Assembly: GCF_937129435.1 (NCBI RefSeq)
Contig: NZ_CAKZNF010000024.1
Span: 45,178-109,177, forward strand
Length of the DNA: 64,000 bases
Direction of reading: 5' to 3'
Source of the DNA: an uncultured Parasphingopyxis sp.
GTDB taxonomy: Bacteria; Pseudomonadota; Alphaproteobacteria; Sphingomonadales; Sphingomonadaceae
This document shows positions 8,537 to 17,624 of the stretch, one piece after another. Within the stretch, counting starts at the first letter, position 1; every line of letters starts with the position of its first letter. The notes beneath the pieces are model-generated. The model saw nothing but the letters and a program-made list of their open reading frames with translations. It was not told where the DNA came from and made no database searches. The position numbers and the translations under genes were made by a program.

Positions 8537-9031
8537 CTAGAGCCGTAGGATCATGGCGATCCGCCGCGCCATGTCGAACCCGTCGGCTTCCTCATCGGCC
8601 AGTTCCGCCAGGATCGCGGCTTCGGGCTTATCCCATTCGACGAAGCCCAGAGTGGCATAGAAGGGCGCGTTCCACGGCAAGGTCCGGTCCGTGATGAGTG
8701 AAACCGCCGAGAAACCGTGCCGCGCCTCTGCGATCGCCGTCTCCATCAGGCGGCGGCCGATGCCGTGCCCCTGAAAGTCCGCGCCGACCGCAAGCTCGTC
8801 GATATAGAGCGATTTCTGCATTGCATGGGCGCAGCATAAACCCGCGATGGCATCGCCTTGCTCCTCGACCCAGTGCGCCCCTTCTGCAATGGCGCGCGCA
8901 TGCTTGTCGGGGTGCAGCGTCTCGCCGCCGATGGCGCTTTCGAAATGCGTGCCGAGAAACAGCTCCGCCGCCGACCGTTCCACCGCGGCGAGCGCCTCGA
9001 TATCCCCCATCCCCGTCTTTCGGATCGTCAC
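8537..9031 (-). CDS. GNAT family N-acetyltransferase
   Basis: About 164 residues from GTG 9031 (VTIRKTGMGDIEAL). The longer track start would run into the divergent exonuclease gene. Motif A of the GNAT fold is clear: IDELAVGADFQGHGIGRRLM, binding acetyl-CoA, followed by the APFYATLGF segment. The acceptor substrate cannot be told. The start lies only ~50 bases from that of the divergent exonuclease III gene, so they share one promoter region. Confidence 0.8.
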   Translation of the reverse strand: MTIRKTGMGDIEALAAVERSAAELFLGTHFESAIGGETLHPDKHARAIAEGAHWVEEQGDAIAGLCCAHAMQKSLYIDELAVGADFQGHGIGRRLMETAIAEARHGFSAVSLITDRTLPWNAPFYATLGFVEWDKPEAAILAELADEEADGFDMARRIAMILRL

Positions 9032-9083
9032 GCGGCAAACTCCCGTCTGGCCGTGGCGGCCGGTTCGCGGCATAACGCCGCCC

Positions 9084-9857
9084 ATGAAAATCGCCACCTA
9101 TAACGTGAACGGGATCAACGCCCGGCTTCCCCGGCTGCTCGAATGGCTCGACGAGCAGAAGCCCGATGTCGTCTGCCTGCAGGAACTGAAGGCCGACGAC
9201 GACAAGATCCCCAAGGCGAAGATCGAGGAAGCCGGTTACGGCGCGGTCTGGCACGGGCAGAAGGGGTTTAACGGCGTCGCCATCCTCGCCCGCGATGCCG
9301 AGCCGAAAGAGCATCAGGTCCGCCTGCCCGGCAACGAGGAGGACGAACAGAGCCGTTATGTCGAGGCGGAAATCGGCGATGTCATCGTCGCCTCGATCTA
9401 CCTGCCCAACGGCAATCCGGTGCCGGGGCCGAAATTCGATTACAAGCTCGGCTGGATCGACCGGCTTCATGCGCGCGCAGACTATCTGCTCGGCCTGGAA
9501 AAGCCGGTGGTGCTGGCGGGCGATTACAATGTCATCCCGACCGACGAGGACGTCTATTCGGTCAAGGCGATGCAGGACGACGCGTTGATGCAGCCCGAAA
9601 GCCGCGCCGCCTTCCGCCGTCTGCTCTACCAGGGCTGGACCGATGCGATCCGGGCGCGGATCCCGACCGGACCCGTCTGGACCTTCTGGGACTATCAGCG
9701 CGGCGCCTGGCAGCGCGACGCGGGCTTCCGGATCGATCACCTCCTGCTGTCACCGGTGGCGGCAGACCGCCTTCGCGCGGCAGGCGTCGACAAGGAATAT
9801 CGCGGGCGGGAAAAGGCGTCGGACCACACGCCGGTCTGGATCGAACTGGCGGACTAG
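9084..9857 (+). CDS. xth: Exodeoxyribonuclease III
   Basis: AP endonuclease and 3'-5' exonuclease of base excision repair. The 257-residue chain has the Exo III/APE1 fold signatures: ATYNVNGINAR, LQELK with catalytic Glu34, AGDYNV, and the C-terminal SDHTPVW with the catalytic Asp-His. ATG 9084 gives the canonical MKIATYNVNG start; the longer track start is not real. Its stop overlaps that of the convergent halogenase-like gene. Confidence 0.93.
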   Translation: MKIATYNVNGINARLPRLLEWLDEQKPDVVCLQELKADDDKIPKAKIEEAGYGAVWHGQKGFNGVAILARDAEPKEHQVRLPGNEEDEQSRYVEAEIGDVIVASIYLPNGNPVPGPKFDYKLGWIDRLHARADYLLGLEKPVVLAGDYNVIPTDEDVYSVKAMQDDALMQPESRAAFRRLLYQGWTDAIRARIPTGPVWTFWDYQRGAWQRDAGFRIDHLLLSPVAADRLRAAGVDKEYRGREKASDHTPVWIELAD

Positions 9858-11323
9858 CTCGCGGTATCCTTTTCGGGCGGCATCGCGTCGATCGTGCGGG
9901 AAAAGGCGTCGACCATCTGTTTGAGGACCGGCGGCAAGCGCTTCATGTCGAGTGCGCCGGCGAGCGGGTCGTAGCGTTCGGGTGCGAAGCCGAAACCGAT
10001 CATCAGGTCGATCCAGCTCTGGTGGTCGAACATTTCGCGATCGAAGGTGACGAAGCGGCCGCGGCTGCGGAACTGGTCGAGCCGCAGCTGGAGCGTATCG
10101 GGTGCAGGGGCGTCGGCAATGGTTGTCCACACCGCCTCGTCCCTGCCGTTGAGCACGAACGGCAGCAGCGCGAAATCGCGGAGCTGCCGGACGATTTGGT
10201 GGTGCTTGGCGTTGAAGGTGCGCGCCTCGACGGTCATGGCGGGGCCTGCGGGGAGCAAAGCGACGAGATCGAGCGCCTGTTCCTGAAGCAGGATCGCATC
10301 GGCCGAATGAAATGGGCCGAGCCGGGCCGATGCGGGGCCAAGCCGGACGCAGTTCCCCGTCCAGGGTGTGCCGCAATGGATGTAAGCGAAGGGTGCTATG
10401 TCGAATGGCGCGCCCATCGTTTCTGCCACGGCTTTGGCTTCGTCGGCGCCGGAGCCGTGCCAATATTCGCGGACCAGTCCACCGCCGACCGGCGTTTCGA
10501 CGAGCACGCCGCCGGGCAGGGCTTTCGCGATCGTACAGCCATGGCCTGCCCTGGTACCGCCTTCGATAAATGCGCATGCGATTCGATCGAATGGCGGGAA
10601 TCCGTTCAGCGGTGAGGATTCGGGGCGACCATCGCCCGGCATCAGGGCGGAGAGCGTTCCCGAGACATCGATATAGAGATCGGCCGCGACGGCATCGCCG
10701 CTCTCGAGCGTGACGGTTGAGATCGCGCCCTCCGGCTCGCAATCGACGCTTGCCGGTGTCGACCGAAGGCGCTCGGCGTCTCGCACGAAGGCTTCGAAAA
10801 AGTCCCCATAACGCGCCCGGTCGACCTGAATCGTCGGGCCGAGCAGCTGCAGCGGCGATTCGCGATCGTCCGGTGGAAAGGCGAATTTACCGGCCATCGC
10901 GGCGCGCGCGGCGAAGCGGAAGGGGCGGAGGAGATAGGCGAGCGATTCCGGCTCGCCGCGCTCTATCGCCGCGCGCAGCATGATGTGGTGCAGTTCGATA
11001 TCGTTGATCTTCGGCAGCGTACCCGAGGGCGCGGCGAAGAACTGGCTGTCCTCGCCCTGCCAGCCCTGCAGGTCGATGCCGAGGCCGAACCGGGCCCCGG
11101 CGGCGCCCGCCAGGGCCTCGACATCGATATTCAGGCGCTGGTGAAACGCGCTGTTGCAGGGGAGCGTCAGCGCACACGGTCCGTCGTCGCGGGCAGGCTG
11201 CTCGACAAGCGTCAGCGCGGCATGCGGCGGCAGATTGGCCCACAGCGCGGCGGCCACCGGCCAGAGCGCATGCGCTTCGCCGAAGACCGCAATGCGCAGC
11301 GAAGGGCGGTCTGCGTTCGTCAT
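9854..11323 (-). CDS. Degenerate tryptophan-halogenase-family protein (likely pseudoenzyme)
   Basis: 489 residues. Length, overall spacing and blocks such as FAPERYDPLAG align with the halogenase encoded just upstream, but the enzymatic landmarks are missing. The FAD loop GGGTAGW is replaced by FGEAHALW. The position of the catalytic lysine reads RFGLGIDLQGW (Gly). The EPLEST glutamate block reads GPFHSADA. WxWxIP is not found. It overlaps the active paralogue by four bases and is surely co-expressed. A partner or regulatory subunit is a reasonable inference; a flavoprotein of another kind is the alternative. Confidence 0.72.
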   Translation of the reverse strand: MTNADRPSLRIAVFGEAHALWPVAAALWANLPPHAALTLVEQPARDDGPCALTLPCNSAFHQRLNIDVEALAGAAGARFGLGIDLQGWQGEDSQFFAAPSGTLPKINDIELHHIMLRAAIERGEPESLAYLLRPFRFAARAAMAGKFAFPPDDRESPLQLLGPTIQVDRARYGDFFEAFVRDAERLRSTPASVDCEPEGAISTVTLESGDAVAADLYIDVSGTLSALMPGDGRPESSPLNGFPPFDRIACAFIEGGTRAGHGCTIAKALPGGVLVETPVGGGLVREYWHGSGADEAKAVAETMGAPFDIAPFAYIHCGTPWTGNCVRLGPASARLGPFHSADAILLQEQALDLVALLPAGPAMTVEARTFNAKHHQIVRQLRDFALLPFVLNGRDEAVWTTIADAPAPDTLQLRLDQFRSRGRFVTFDREMFDHQSWIDLMIGFGFAPERYDPLAGALDMKRLPPVLKQMVDAFSRTIDAMPPEKDTAS

Positions 11324-12882
11324 GCGGTATCCGCCAGTTCGATCGACGCGCCATATTCGCAGATGAAATCGAGATGCGCCGGCGTCTGCTCGACATGGGC
11401 GTCGATCGACCGGCGCATCGTAGTGAACGCCTCGTCCAGCTCGGCCTCACTCATTCGGTCGGCGCGGGGATCGTATCGCTCGGGGATCACATTCTGCCCG
11501 ATAAAGACCGACAGCCAGCTCGGCGGCTGAAACAGCCCGCTTTCATATTCGGGCACGAGACCGCGCCGTTCGAACGCCTCGATCTTCTCCGCCAGGCTGT
11601 CGGGCAGATCCTGATTGCGCATGTCGCGCCAGAAGGGGGCGTCGTCGCGCTGGTTGGCAACATAATGGAGCATGAGGAAATCGCGGATCCGGCTGAATTC
11701 CAGATCCATCAGCCGGTTATACTCGGCGGCGTCGGCCTCGGCGCAATCGCGCTCCGGGAACAGCGCGATCAGGTTCAATATGCCGCTCTGGATCAGGTCG
11801 ATGCTCGTCGATTCGAGCGGCTCAAGGAAGCCGCCCGAAAGGCCGATGGCGACGCAATTCCGGTTCCACAATTTGCGTCGCTTGCCGGTCTTGAAGAACA
11901 GCCTGTTGGGCTCGGCCAGCGGCTCGCCCTCCAGAGTCGTCATCAGCTGGTCGAGCGCCTCGTCGTCGCTCAGATAGGCGTCGCAATAGACATGGCCGTT
12001 GCCGATCCGGTGCTGCAGCGGAATGCGCCATTGCCAGCCGCCCGTCCGCGCGGTGGCACGGGTGAAGGGGCCGGTGGGCCCGTTGATCGCGCAGGGAATG
12101 GCGATGGCGCGGTTGCACGGCAGGTAGCGGCTCCAGTCGTCATAGCCGGTCTGAAGCTCCTGCTCGATCAGCAACCCGCGAAAACCCGAGCAATCGACGA
12201 ACAGGTCGCCTGCGATCTCTTCGCCCGATTCCAGCATGACCGATTCGATGAAATCCGTTTCGCCGTTGGAGGAAGCGCCCACGATCTTGCCCTCGACCCG
12301 CTTCGCGCCTTTCCTCGTAGCGAAATCGGCGAGGAAGGCGCCATAGCGGCTCGCATCGAACTGGAAGGCATAGGAAAAGGCGGAAAGGCCCGATGCCACC
12401 GCTTCGTCGGGCAGCGCGAACCTGTCGCGCCGTGCGGCGACGATCGGGTAGCAATAGCTGCCGAACTCGTCCGCCTTGCCGCGCTGGTGCTGGCGGACCC
12501 AATAGTGATGGAAATCGGCGGGGCCGATCCGCTGACCGAACGCGCCGAAAGGATGGGTGTAGCGGTCGCCGATCGCACCCCAGTCGCAAAATTCGATGCC
12601 GAGTTTGATCGTCGCGCTGGTGCGCCTCATCATCTCGGCCTCGTCGATGCCGAGCGCGCGGTTGAAATCGCGAATCTGCGGCAGCGTCGCCTCGCCGACG
12701 CCGACGGTGCCGATGGCGGCGGATTCGATCAGGGTGATCTGGACACCGATGGGACCGAGCTTGTGCGCCAGCGCGGCGGCGGTCATCCAGCCTGCCGTGC
12801 CGCCGCCGACGATCACGACATCGCGGATGCGCCGATCCGGATTGTCGTTCACATCGTCTCTCCCGCGGTACTGTCCTGCCAT
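11320..12882 (-). CDS. Flavin-dependent tryptophan-halogenase family protein
   Basis: 520 residues with every hallmark of FADH2-dependent halogenases: the nucleotide-binding loop VVIVGGGTAGWM near residue 25, the catalytic Lys93 in ATIKLGIEF, WQWRIP (the WxWxIP halogenase motif) near residue 283, and the Glu of EPLEST near 357. Such genes in sphingomonads and caulobacters are often linked to TonB receptors, and their substrate is usually unknown, so free tryptophan should not be assumed. An FAD reductase is not seen nearby. Confidence 0.88.
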   Translation of the reverse strand: MAGQYRGRDDVNDNPDRRIRDVVIVGGGTAGWMTAAALAHKLGPIGVQITLIESAAIGTVGVGEATLPQIRDFNRALGIDEAEMMRRTSATIKLGIEFCDWGAIGDRYTHPFGAFGQRIGPADFHHYWVRQHQRGKADEFGSYCYPIVAARRDRFALPDEAVASGLSAFSYAFQFDASRYGAFLADFATRKGAKRVEGKIVGASSNGETDFIESVMLESGEEIAGDLFVDCSGFRGLLIEQELQTGYDDWSRYLPCNRAIAIPCAINGPTGPFTRATARTGGWQWRIPLQHRIGNGHVYCDAYLSDDEALDQLMTTLEGEPLAEPNRLFFKTGKRRKLWNRNCVAIGLSGGFLEPLESTSIDLIQSGILNLIALFPERDCAEADAAEYNRLMDLEFSRIRDFLMLHYVANQRDDAPFWRDMRNQDLPDSLAEKIEAFERRGLVPEYESGLFQPPSWLSVFIGQNVIPERYDPRADRMSEAELDEAFTTMRRSIDAHVEQTPAHLDFICEYGASIELADTA

Positions 12883-12918
12883 ACCCCGAATGGAGGGCAG
12901 GCGCCGCCGATCCTGTTG

Positions 12919-14076
12919 CTACAGACCCGCCTTCTCGTAAACCGCGTAGATTCGATTGGGATCGCCTTCGATCGCATCGGCAATCGCATTCATTCCCTGA
13001 TTGTCGTCGAGAATCCAGCCGACTTCGGCGCGCGTCGCGTGCATCGTCCCCACGCCCCAGCGGCGGATATATTCGATCATCATGAAGGCGAGCTGGCTCG
13101 CCAACCGGCTGTTCTGGTGCTCGGGCAGGACCCCCATCAGCGGCACGCGCCCGCCATTCCAGTCCTTGCGTTTCAGCTTCCAGAGCAGCTTCGCCCAGCC
13201 AAAGGGCAACAGCGAGCCCTTCATGCCGATCAGCGCCTCGTTGATATCGGGCAGCGCGAGCATGAAGGCGGCGGGCTTTCCGTCATATTCCGCGATCAGG
13301 TTGATCGGCGGATAGATGACGGGTTTCAGCTTCTTCTTGATGTACTGGACTTCGGTATCGGTGATCGGGACGAAGCCCCAATTCTTGCTCCAGGCCTGGT
13401 TGAGGATGGAGAGGATGAGGCTCGCTTCCTCGTCATAGCGGTCCATGTCGATCGGCCGGATGGTGATCCTGTCATTGCGTTCGCCGGAGGCGACGATGCG
13501 ATCGATCAGCTTCGGGAAACCGTCGACGATGGGAATGTCATAGGTGAAGAGCTGCTTGGCTTGGCTATAGCCTGCGCCCTCGATCCAGCCCCGATAGGCG
13601 GCCTTGTGATGCCCCATCATGATCATCGGCGCGTGGTCGTGACCTTTGATGAGCAGGCCCGGCTCGTCCCAGACGGACAGGCTGAGCGGACCGAGCGCCC
13701 GCGTCATGCCCTGTTCGCGCAGCCATTGTTCGGCCGCCGCGATCAGCGCGTGCATGACGGCTTCGTCCTCGGCCTCCATCAAGCCCCAATTGCCGGTGCC
13801 GGGGCCCATGCCCTGCTCGACGGGCTGTTCGAGCGCCAGATGATCGAGATGCGCCGAAATCCGTCCGACGACGCGGCCATCGCGTTCGGCCAGGAAGAGC
13901 TGGACCGTGGCATGCTCGAAGAACGGATTCTTTGCCGCGTCCAGCAGCTCGTACACGTCGGATTTGAGCGGCGGCACCCAGTGCGGCGTATCGGCGTTCA
14001 GCCGGTAGGCGAGTTCGACAAAGGCCTTGAGATCCGCCCGGCCATCGACCGGGCGGATGGTGATCGCGTCCGCCAT
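12919..14076 (-). CDS. GNAT-fold acyltransferase, candidate bacterial ceramide synthase
   Basis: 385-residue YghO-like protein. It has an N-terminal GNAT-like half (VQLFLAERDGRVVGRISAH) and a second half with INLIAEYDGKPAAFMLALPD. Proteins of this type are usually annotated as plain N-acetyltransferases. From memory, Caulobacter bCerS, which N-acylates the sphingoid base, belongs to this family and sits at the edge of a locus with spt, acpR and cerR. The same surroundings here make bCerS the best guess. It is 11 bases from the membrane hydroxylase gene and probably co-transcribed. Confidence 0.68.
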   Translation of the reverse strand: MADAITIRPVDGRADLKAFVELAYRLNADTPHWVPPLKSDVYELLDAAKNPFFEHATVQLFLAERDGRVVGRISAHLDHLALEQPVEQGMGPGTGNWGLMEAEDEAVMHALIAAAEQWLREQGMTRALGPLSLSVWDEPGLLIKGHDHAPMIMMGHHKAAYRGWIEGAGYSQAKQLFTYDIPIVDGFPKLIDRIVASGERNDRITIRPIDMDRYDEEASLILSILNQAWSKNWGFVPITDTEVQYIKKKLKPVIYPPINLIAEYDGKPAAFMLALPDINEALIGMKGSLLPFGWAKLLWKLKRKDWNGGRVPLMGVLPEHQNSRLASQLAFMMIEYIRRWGVGTMHATRAEVGWILDDNQGMNAIADAIEGDPNRIYAVYEKAGL

Positions 14077-14086
14077 CGGTCCGTGG

Positions 14087-14869
14087 CTAGCTTTTCATCC
14101 GTTCGACGGGATGGCCCGTGGCGACACCGCCCGACAGGTCGGCAACCCAGGGATAGCGCTTCGCCACTTCGGGCGTGTAGCCGAGGTTGAAGACGGTCTC
14201 GCTCTTCTCCTTGCGATCCTGCCGCTCGTAAAAGGTGCCGAGCAACCTGTCCCAGAAGAAGTTGGTGATGCCGTAATTGCCCTGCTCGTCATGGAAATGG
14301 TGCGCCATGTGACGGGCCTTCATCCGGGCGAGCCACTTGTTCTTCGGCTTGTACTTCAGGTGCTGCACGCAGTGGCAGAACTCGTAGAAACAGGTCGTCA
14401 GCAGGCCGGCGCCGATCGCCATCGCCATGCCGCCGATGCCGCCGATCAGCCAGCCGATCGGTGCGAGAATGACGATAATCGTCGGCAGCGTCGTATAGAG
14501 CGCGCCGAACAGCACCTCGAGATGATTGGGGTCCTGGTGGTGGTCGTAATGGATACGCTTCCAGACCGAGGCGAGCGACTTGTGCTTGAACATCCAGCGG
14601 CCGTGCAGCACCCAGCGGTGCAGCGCATACCAGGCGAGCGGATAGGCGGCGACGGCAATCGCTGCGGCCGCCAGCGACGGCAGCAGCGGCGCCGGATTGT
14701 AATAGAAAACCACGCCGCAGATCAGCGTCAACGCCAGATAGGCGATGATGGCCGGATACTGGAAATAGGCGACGACCAGTTCCCTGAGCGTCATCTTGTC
14801 GAGATAATGCGACCGGTTCCAGATCCCCGGACGCGCCATTGTTGCGGCTTTCACGTCAAAAATCCTCAA
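14087..14869 (-). CDS. Fatty acid hydroxylase/sterol desaturase superfamily membrane enzyme
   Basis: 260 residues with several hydrophobic helices and the histidine clusters that hold a diiron centre: HRWVLH, HYDHH, HCVQH and HMAHH. Members hydroxylate or desaturate lipids at the membrane. Directly downstream of the upstream flippase gene and next to a ceramide-synthase-like gene, its substrate is most likely a sphingoid base or the fatty acyl chain of a ceramide; that is inference from context. Confidence 0.85.
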   Translation of the reverse strand: MRIFDVKAATMARPGIWNRSHYLDKMTLRELVVAYFQYPAIIAYLALTLICGVVFYYNPAPLLPSLAAAAIAVAAYPLAWYALHRWVLHGRWMFKHKSLASVWKRIHYDHHQDPNHLEVLFGALYTTLPTIIVILAPIGWLIGGIGGMAMAIGAGLLTTCFYEFCHCVQHLKYKPKNKWLARMKARHMAHHFHDEQGNYGITNFFWDRLLGTFYERQDRKEKSETVFNLGYTPEVAKRYPWVADLSGGVATGHPVERMKS

Positions 14870-14995
14870 AAAATTGTTCTGCGGGAAGCGCGCTGCAAGC
14901 GCCCCGACCCGCCGCTCTAAGTGGATGGATATGAACGTGCAATGAGGCAGCTTTGCGACGAGAATCGCGCGCGCAGAAGGGGATTCGTCGCGGAT

Positions 14996-16516
14996 TCAGA
15001 CCAGTTTGGCGGTGCGGGCGGGTCTGCCCAGCGCCTCGCGATCCTCTCGATCGAGGCCAAGCCGTAGCGTCACCCAGCAAAGCGGCAAAAAAGTGACGAT
15101 CAATATGGCGGCACGAATCGGCGCGCCCAGCGGTTCCACGGCCCATCCGATCGCAGCCAGTGCGGCGAATCCCGCCAGGCCCGCGGCGAGCCCGCGCAGG
15201 AAGAGGCCGTCGAACGGGTGCAGCCGCTCGGCGAACCAGAGCTCGCATACGGCTGCCCAGGCGACCGCCACCGCGCCGACGGCAACCGCGATGGCCATGC
15301 CTTCGCCGCCCATGGACGGGGTGAGCAAGATGGCGAGAAGCGCCCAGCTGCCGATACCGATCAGGCTGTTGACGAGCGGCCAGCCGCGATGGCCGGTCAT
15401 CTCGACGATCGGCGTCGCCGGTCCGATCACCGCCTCGCCCATCCGCGCGGCGACGAGGATCGTCAGCATCATGATCGCCGCGCCGGCGCCGGGTGCGAAC
15501 AGGCTCAAGATTTCGCTCCCGAGCAGGATCAGCAGCCCGCCGATCGGAATGACGAGCGCGGCCGAGATGCGCGAGGCGAAGGCGTAGAGCGGCGCGATGC
15601 GTTTGCGGTCGCGCGCGGCCTGCGCCGAGCTGAGCGGTGCGAGCACGTAGAGGAAGGCCTGGCGCACGATCAGCGGGATCGAAGCGACCTTGCGCGCAAT
15701 GCCGAACAGCCCGGCCGCCGTCGCGCCCTGCGCGCCCGGCAGCATGACGTTGAGGAGCACGGGCGGGAGGTCGTTGAGCGTGCGGCGGGTGACCGCGCTG
15801 GGAAGCAACGCGACGCCGGACCCCAGCAGGTTGCCGCGCAGCGCGCCGGTCGTTGGCGCGGTGAGCAGCAGGCGAAGGTCGTAATAGCGGCCGAGCAGGC
15901 GGACCGCGAGGATGGCAACCAGCGCGAGCGAGAGGAGGTGTGCGACGAGCAGGCCGATGCTCGTCATCCCGGCGAAGAAAAGGGCCACCGCCAGCGCCAA
16001 CCGCACCAGCTGTTCCCAGAAGATCCGCAACCGGATTTCCGGCCCGAAGGCGCGGCGTGCGCGGGCCGCCGCGGTTGCCACCTCGATAAACGTCCAGAGC
16101 GGCAGCGCCCAGGCGAACAGCGCGATGATGAAGGGCAGGCGGGGCGCGTCTTCGGGCGCGACCGAGAGCAGCCCGGCGATCGCTTCGGCATTGAGCGAGA
16201 CGGCAAGCGCGATCAAGGTGGCGGGAATCACCGTCACCGTCAGCGCGAAGCGCACCGCCGCATGCGCGGCGTCCTCTTGCTGTGTCGGCACGACGCGCTG
16301 CAGGGCTTCGGTCAACGACAGGTCGACAATCTTTTCCGCCATGTTCACCGCCGACCAGAGCACGATGTAGATGCCGTAGGTCGCGATGCCGAAGAGCCAG
16401 GTGTAGATCGGCTGCGCGACGACCTCGATCACTGCGCCGAGCCGCGCAAGCGCCGCCATGCCCGCCCCCTGGGCAACGTCGCGGCGTTCGATATCTGTGT
16501 CCTGCCCCCCGGGCAC
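14996..16516 (-). CDS. Polysaccharide/lipid flippase of the Wzx-MATE (MOP) type
   Basis: 506 residues with about 12-14 hydrophobic helices spread along the whole chain, the pattern of oligosaccharide or lipid-linked-sugar flippases. It starts at a GTG five bases after the lptG stop and so belongs to the lptF-lptG transcription unit. In this setting it may turn over a sphingolipid or glycosphingolipid across the inner membrane, but the sequence alone cannot exclude an exopolysaccharide substrate. Confidence 0.72.
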   Translation of the reverse strand: MPGGQDTDIERRDVAQGAGMAALARLGAVIEVVAQPIYTWLFGIATYGIYIVLWSAVNMAEKIVDLSLTEALQRVVPTQQEDAAHAAVRFALTVTVIPATLIALAVSLNAEAIAGLLSVAPEDAPRLPFIIALFAWALPLWTFIEVATAAARARRAFGPEIRLRIFWEQLVRLALAVALFFAGMTSIGLLVAHLLSLALVAILAVRLLGRYYDLRLLLTAPTTGALRGNLLGSGVALLPSAVTRRTLNDLPPVLLNVMLPGAQGATAAGLFGIARKVASIPLIVRQAFLYVLAPLSSAQAARDRKRIAPLYAFASRISAALVIPIGGLLILLGSEILSLFAPGAGAAIMMLTILVAARMGEAVIGPATPIVEMTGHRGWPLVNSLIGIGSWALLAILLTPSMGGEGMAIAVAVGAVAVAWAAVCELWFAERLHPFDGLFLRGLAAGLAGFAALAAIGWAVEPLGAPIRAAILIVTFLPLCWVTLRLGLDREDREALGRPARTAKLV

Positions 16517-16520
16517 TTAC

Positions 16521-17621
16521 CTATTCCTCGGTTCGGATCAGCACGGCCTCGCCGATCAGCAGGAACAGGAAGAACGGCGCCCAGGCTGCGAGCATTGGCG
16601 GATAGGCGCCGATATTGCCCATGGCGAGCGCGAAATTGTCGGCGACGAAATAGGTGAAGCCGAGCGCCATGCCGATGATCGCGCGGATGAAGAGCTGCCC
16701 CGACCGTGCCAGCCCGAAGCCCGCGATCGCACCGAGGAGCGGCATCAATATCGTCGAAAGCGGGCCGGAAATCTTGTGCCAGAGCCCTGCCTCCAGTCCC
16801 ACGGTTGGCCGGCCCGCCGCCTGCAGGTCGGCAATCGCCTCCTGCAATTGCGGGAAATTGAGCGCGCGCGCCTCGACATTCGACAGCGTGAACTGATCCG
16901 GCGTCACGCCTTCGGCCACGGTGATCGTGCCGAGTTCCTCGCGCTCCACGCCGTCGACCTCGAAGCGCGTCGCGTTCTCCAACCGCCAGGCCTCGCCGTC
17001 GCGCCGCGCGATATCGCCATGGACGATCGTGTGCAGCGTGCCGTCGCGACGGTCGTAAATCGTCACGTCGCGCAGCACCGTGCCGTCGCGGCGCCCGCTG
17101 GCCGATGCCGCGTTGATCAGGTCGTCGCCGTCGCGCACCCAGACATTGGTGGAACTGCTGCTGTCCGGGATCGGGCCGTATTCGACCGCCTCCCAGGCGC
17201 TCAGCGTCGCATAGGCGGGCGCGGTGACGCGCTCGTTGAAGACGAAGAGCAGCCCGGCGATGACGAGGCTCGACAGGATCAGCGGCGCCAGGATCTGGTG
17301 CGCCGATGCGCCCGCCGCCTTCATCGAGATGACCTCGCTATTCGCGTTGAGGGTCGAGAGGGCGATCAACGAGCCCAATAGCGCTGAAAAAGGCAGGAAA
17401 CGCTCAATCAGTTGCGGTACGCGCAGCGAGACATAGAGCCACAGTTCGGCTTCGCCATTGCCGGGCTGGGCAAGAATCGCCCCCGATTCGCCGAGCAGGT
17501 CGAGCGCCATCAGGATGACGACGAGCCCGGCAAGCACAGCGAAGACGCGCGTCACGAAAACGCGCGCCATATACCAGGCGATCGTCCGCGACGGGAAGAA
17601 TTGAAGCGAGACGGCGGCCAT
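16521..17621 (-). CDS. lptG: LptG-family permease of an Lpt-type lipid exporter
   Basis: 366 residues, YjgP/YjgQ family: two N-terminal helices (RVFAVLAGLVVILMALDLL; LIERFLPFSALLGSLIALSTL), the coupling segment ELSSELDVF-like NANSEVISMKAAG, a beta-jellyroll periplasmic domain, and three to four C-terminal helices. With LptF and the LptB ATPase it extracts lipid from the inner membrane. The gene lies three bases after lptF. Placement inside a sphingolipid locus raises the possibility of a non-LPS cargo. Confidence 0.88.
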   Translation of the reverse strand: MAAVSLQFFPSRTIAWYMARVFVTRVFAVLAGLVVILMALDLLGESGAILAQPGNGEAELWLYVSLRVPQLIERFLPFSALLGSLIALSTLNANSEVISMKAAGASAHQILAPLILSSLVIAGLLFVFNERVTAPAYATLSAWEAVEYGPIPDSSSSTNVWVRDGDDLINAASASGRRDGTVLRDVTIYDRRDGTLHTIVHGDIARRDGEAWRLENATRFEVDGVEREELGTITVAEGVTPDQFTLSNVEARALNFPQLQEAIADLQAAGRPTVGLEAGLWHKISGPLSTILMPLLGAIAGFGLARSGQLFIRAIIGMALGFTYFVADNFALAMGNIGAYPPMLAAWAPFFLFLLIGEAVLIRTEE

Positions 17622-17624
17622 CGA

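Noticed and set aside
11374-14190. 938-residue plus-strand ORF, the longest in the track
   Set aside because: It is the antisense shadow of the two halogenase genes and the acyltransferase; its composition (Asp/Arg/Gln-rich, no domains) is typical of an artefact in GC-rich DNA.
15218-16657. 479-residue plus-strand ORF opposite the flippase
   Set aside because: Rich in Arg/Gln/Asp with no hydrophobic pattern, mirror image of a membrane-protein gene on the other strand.
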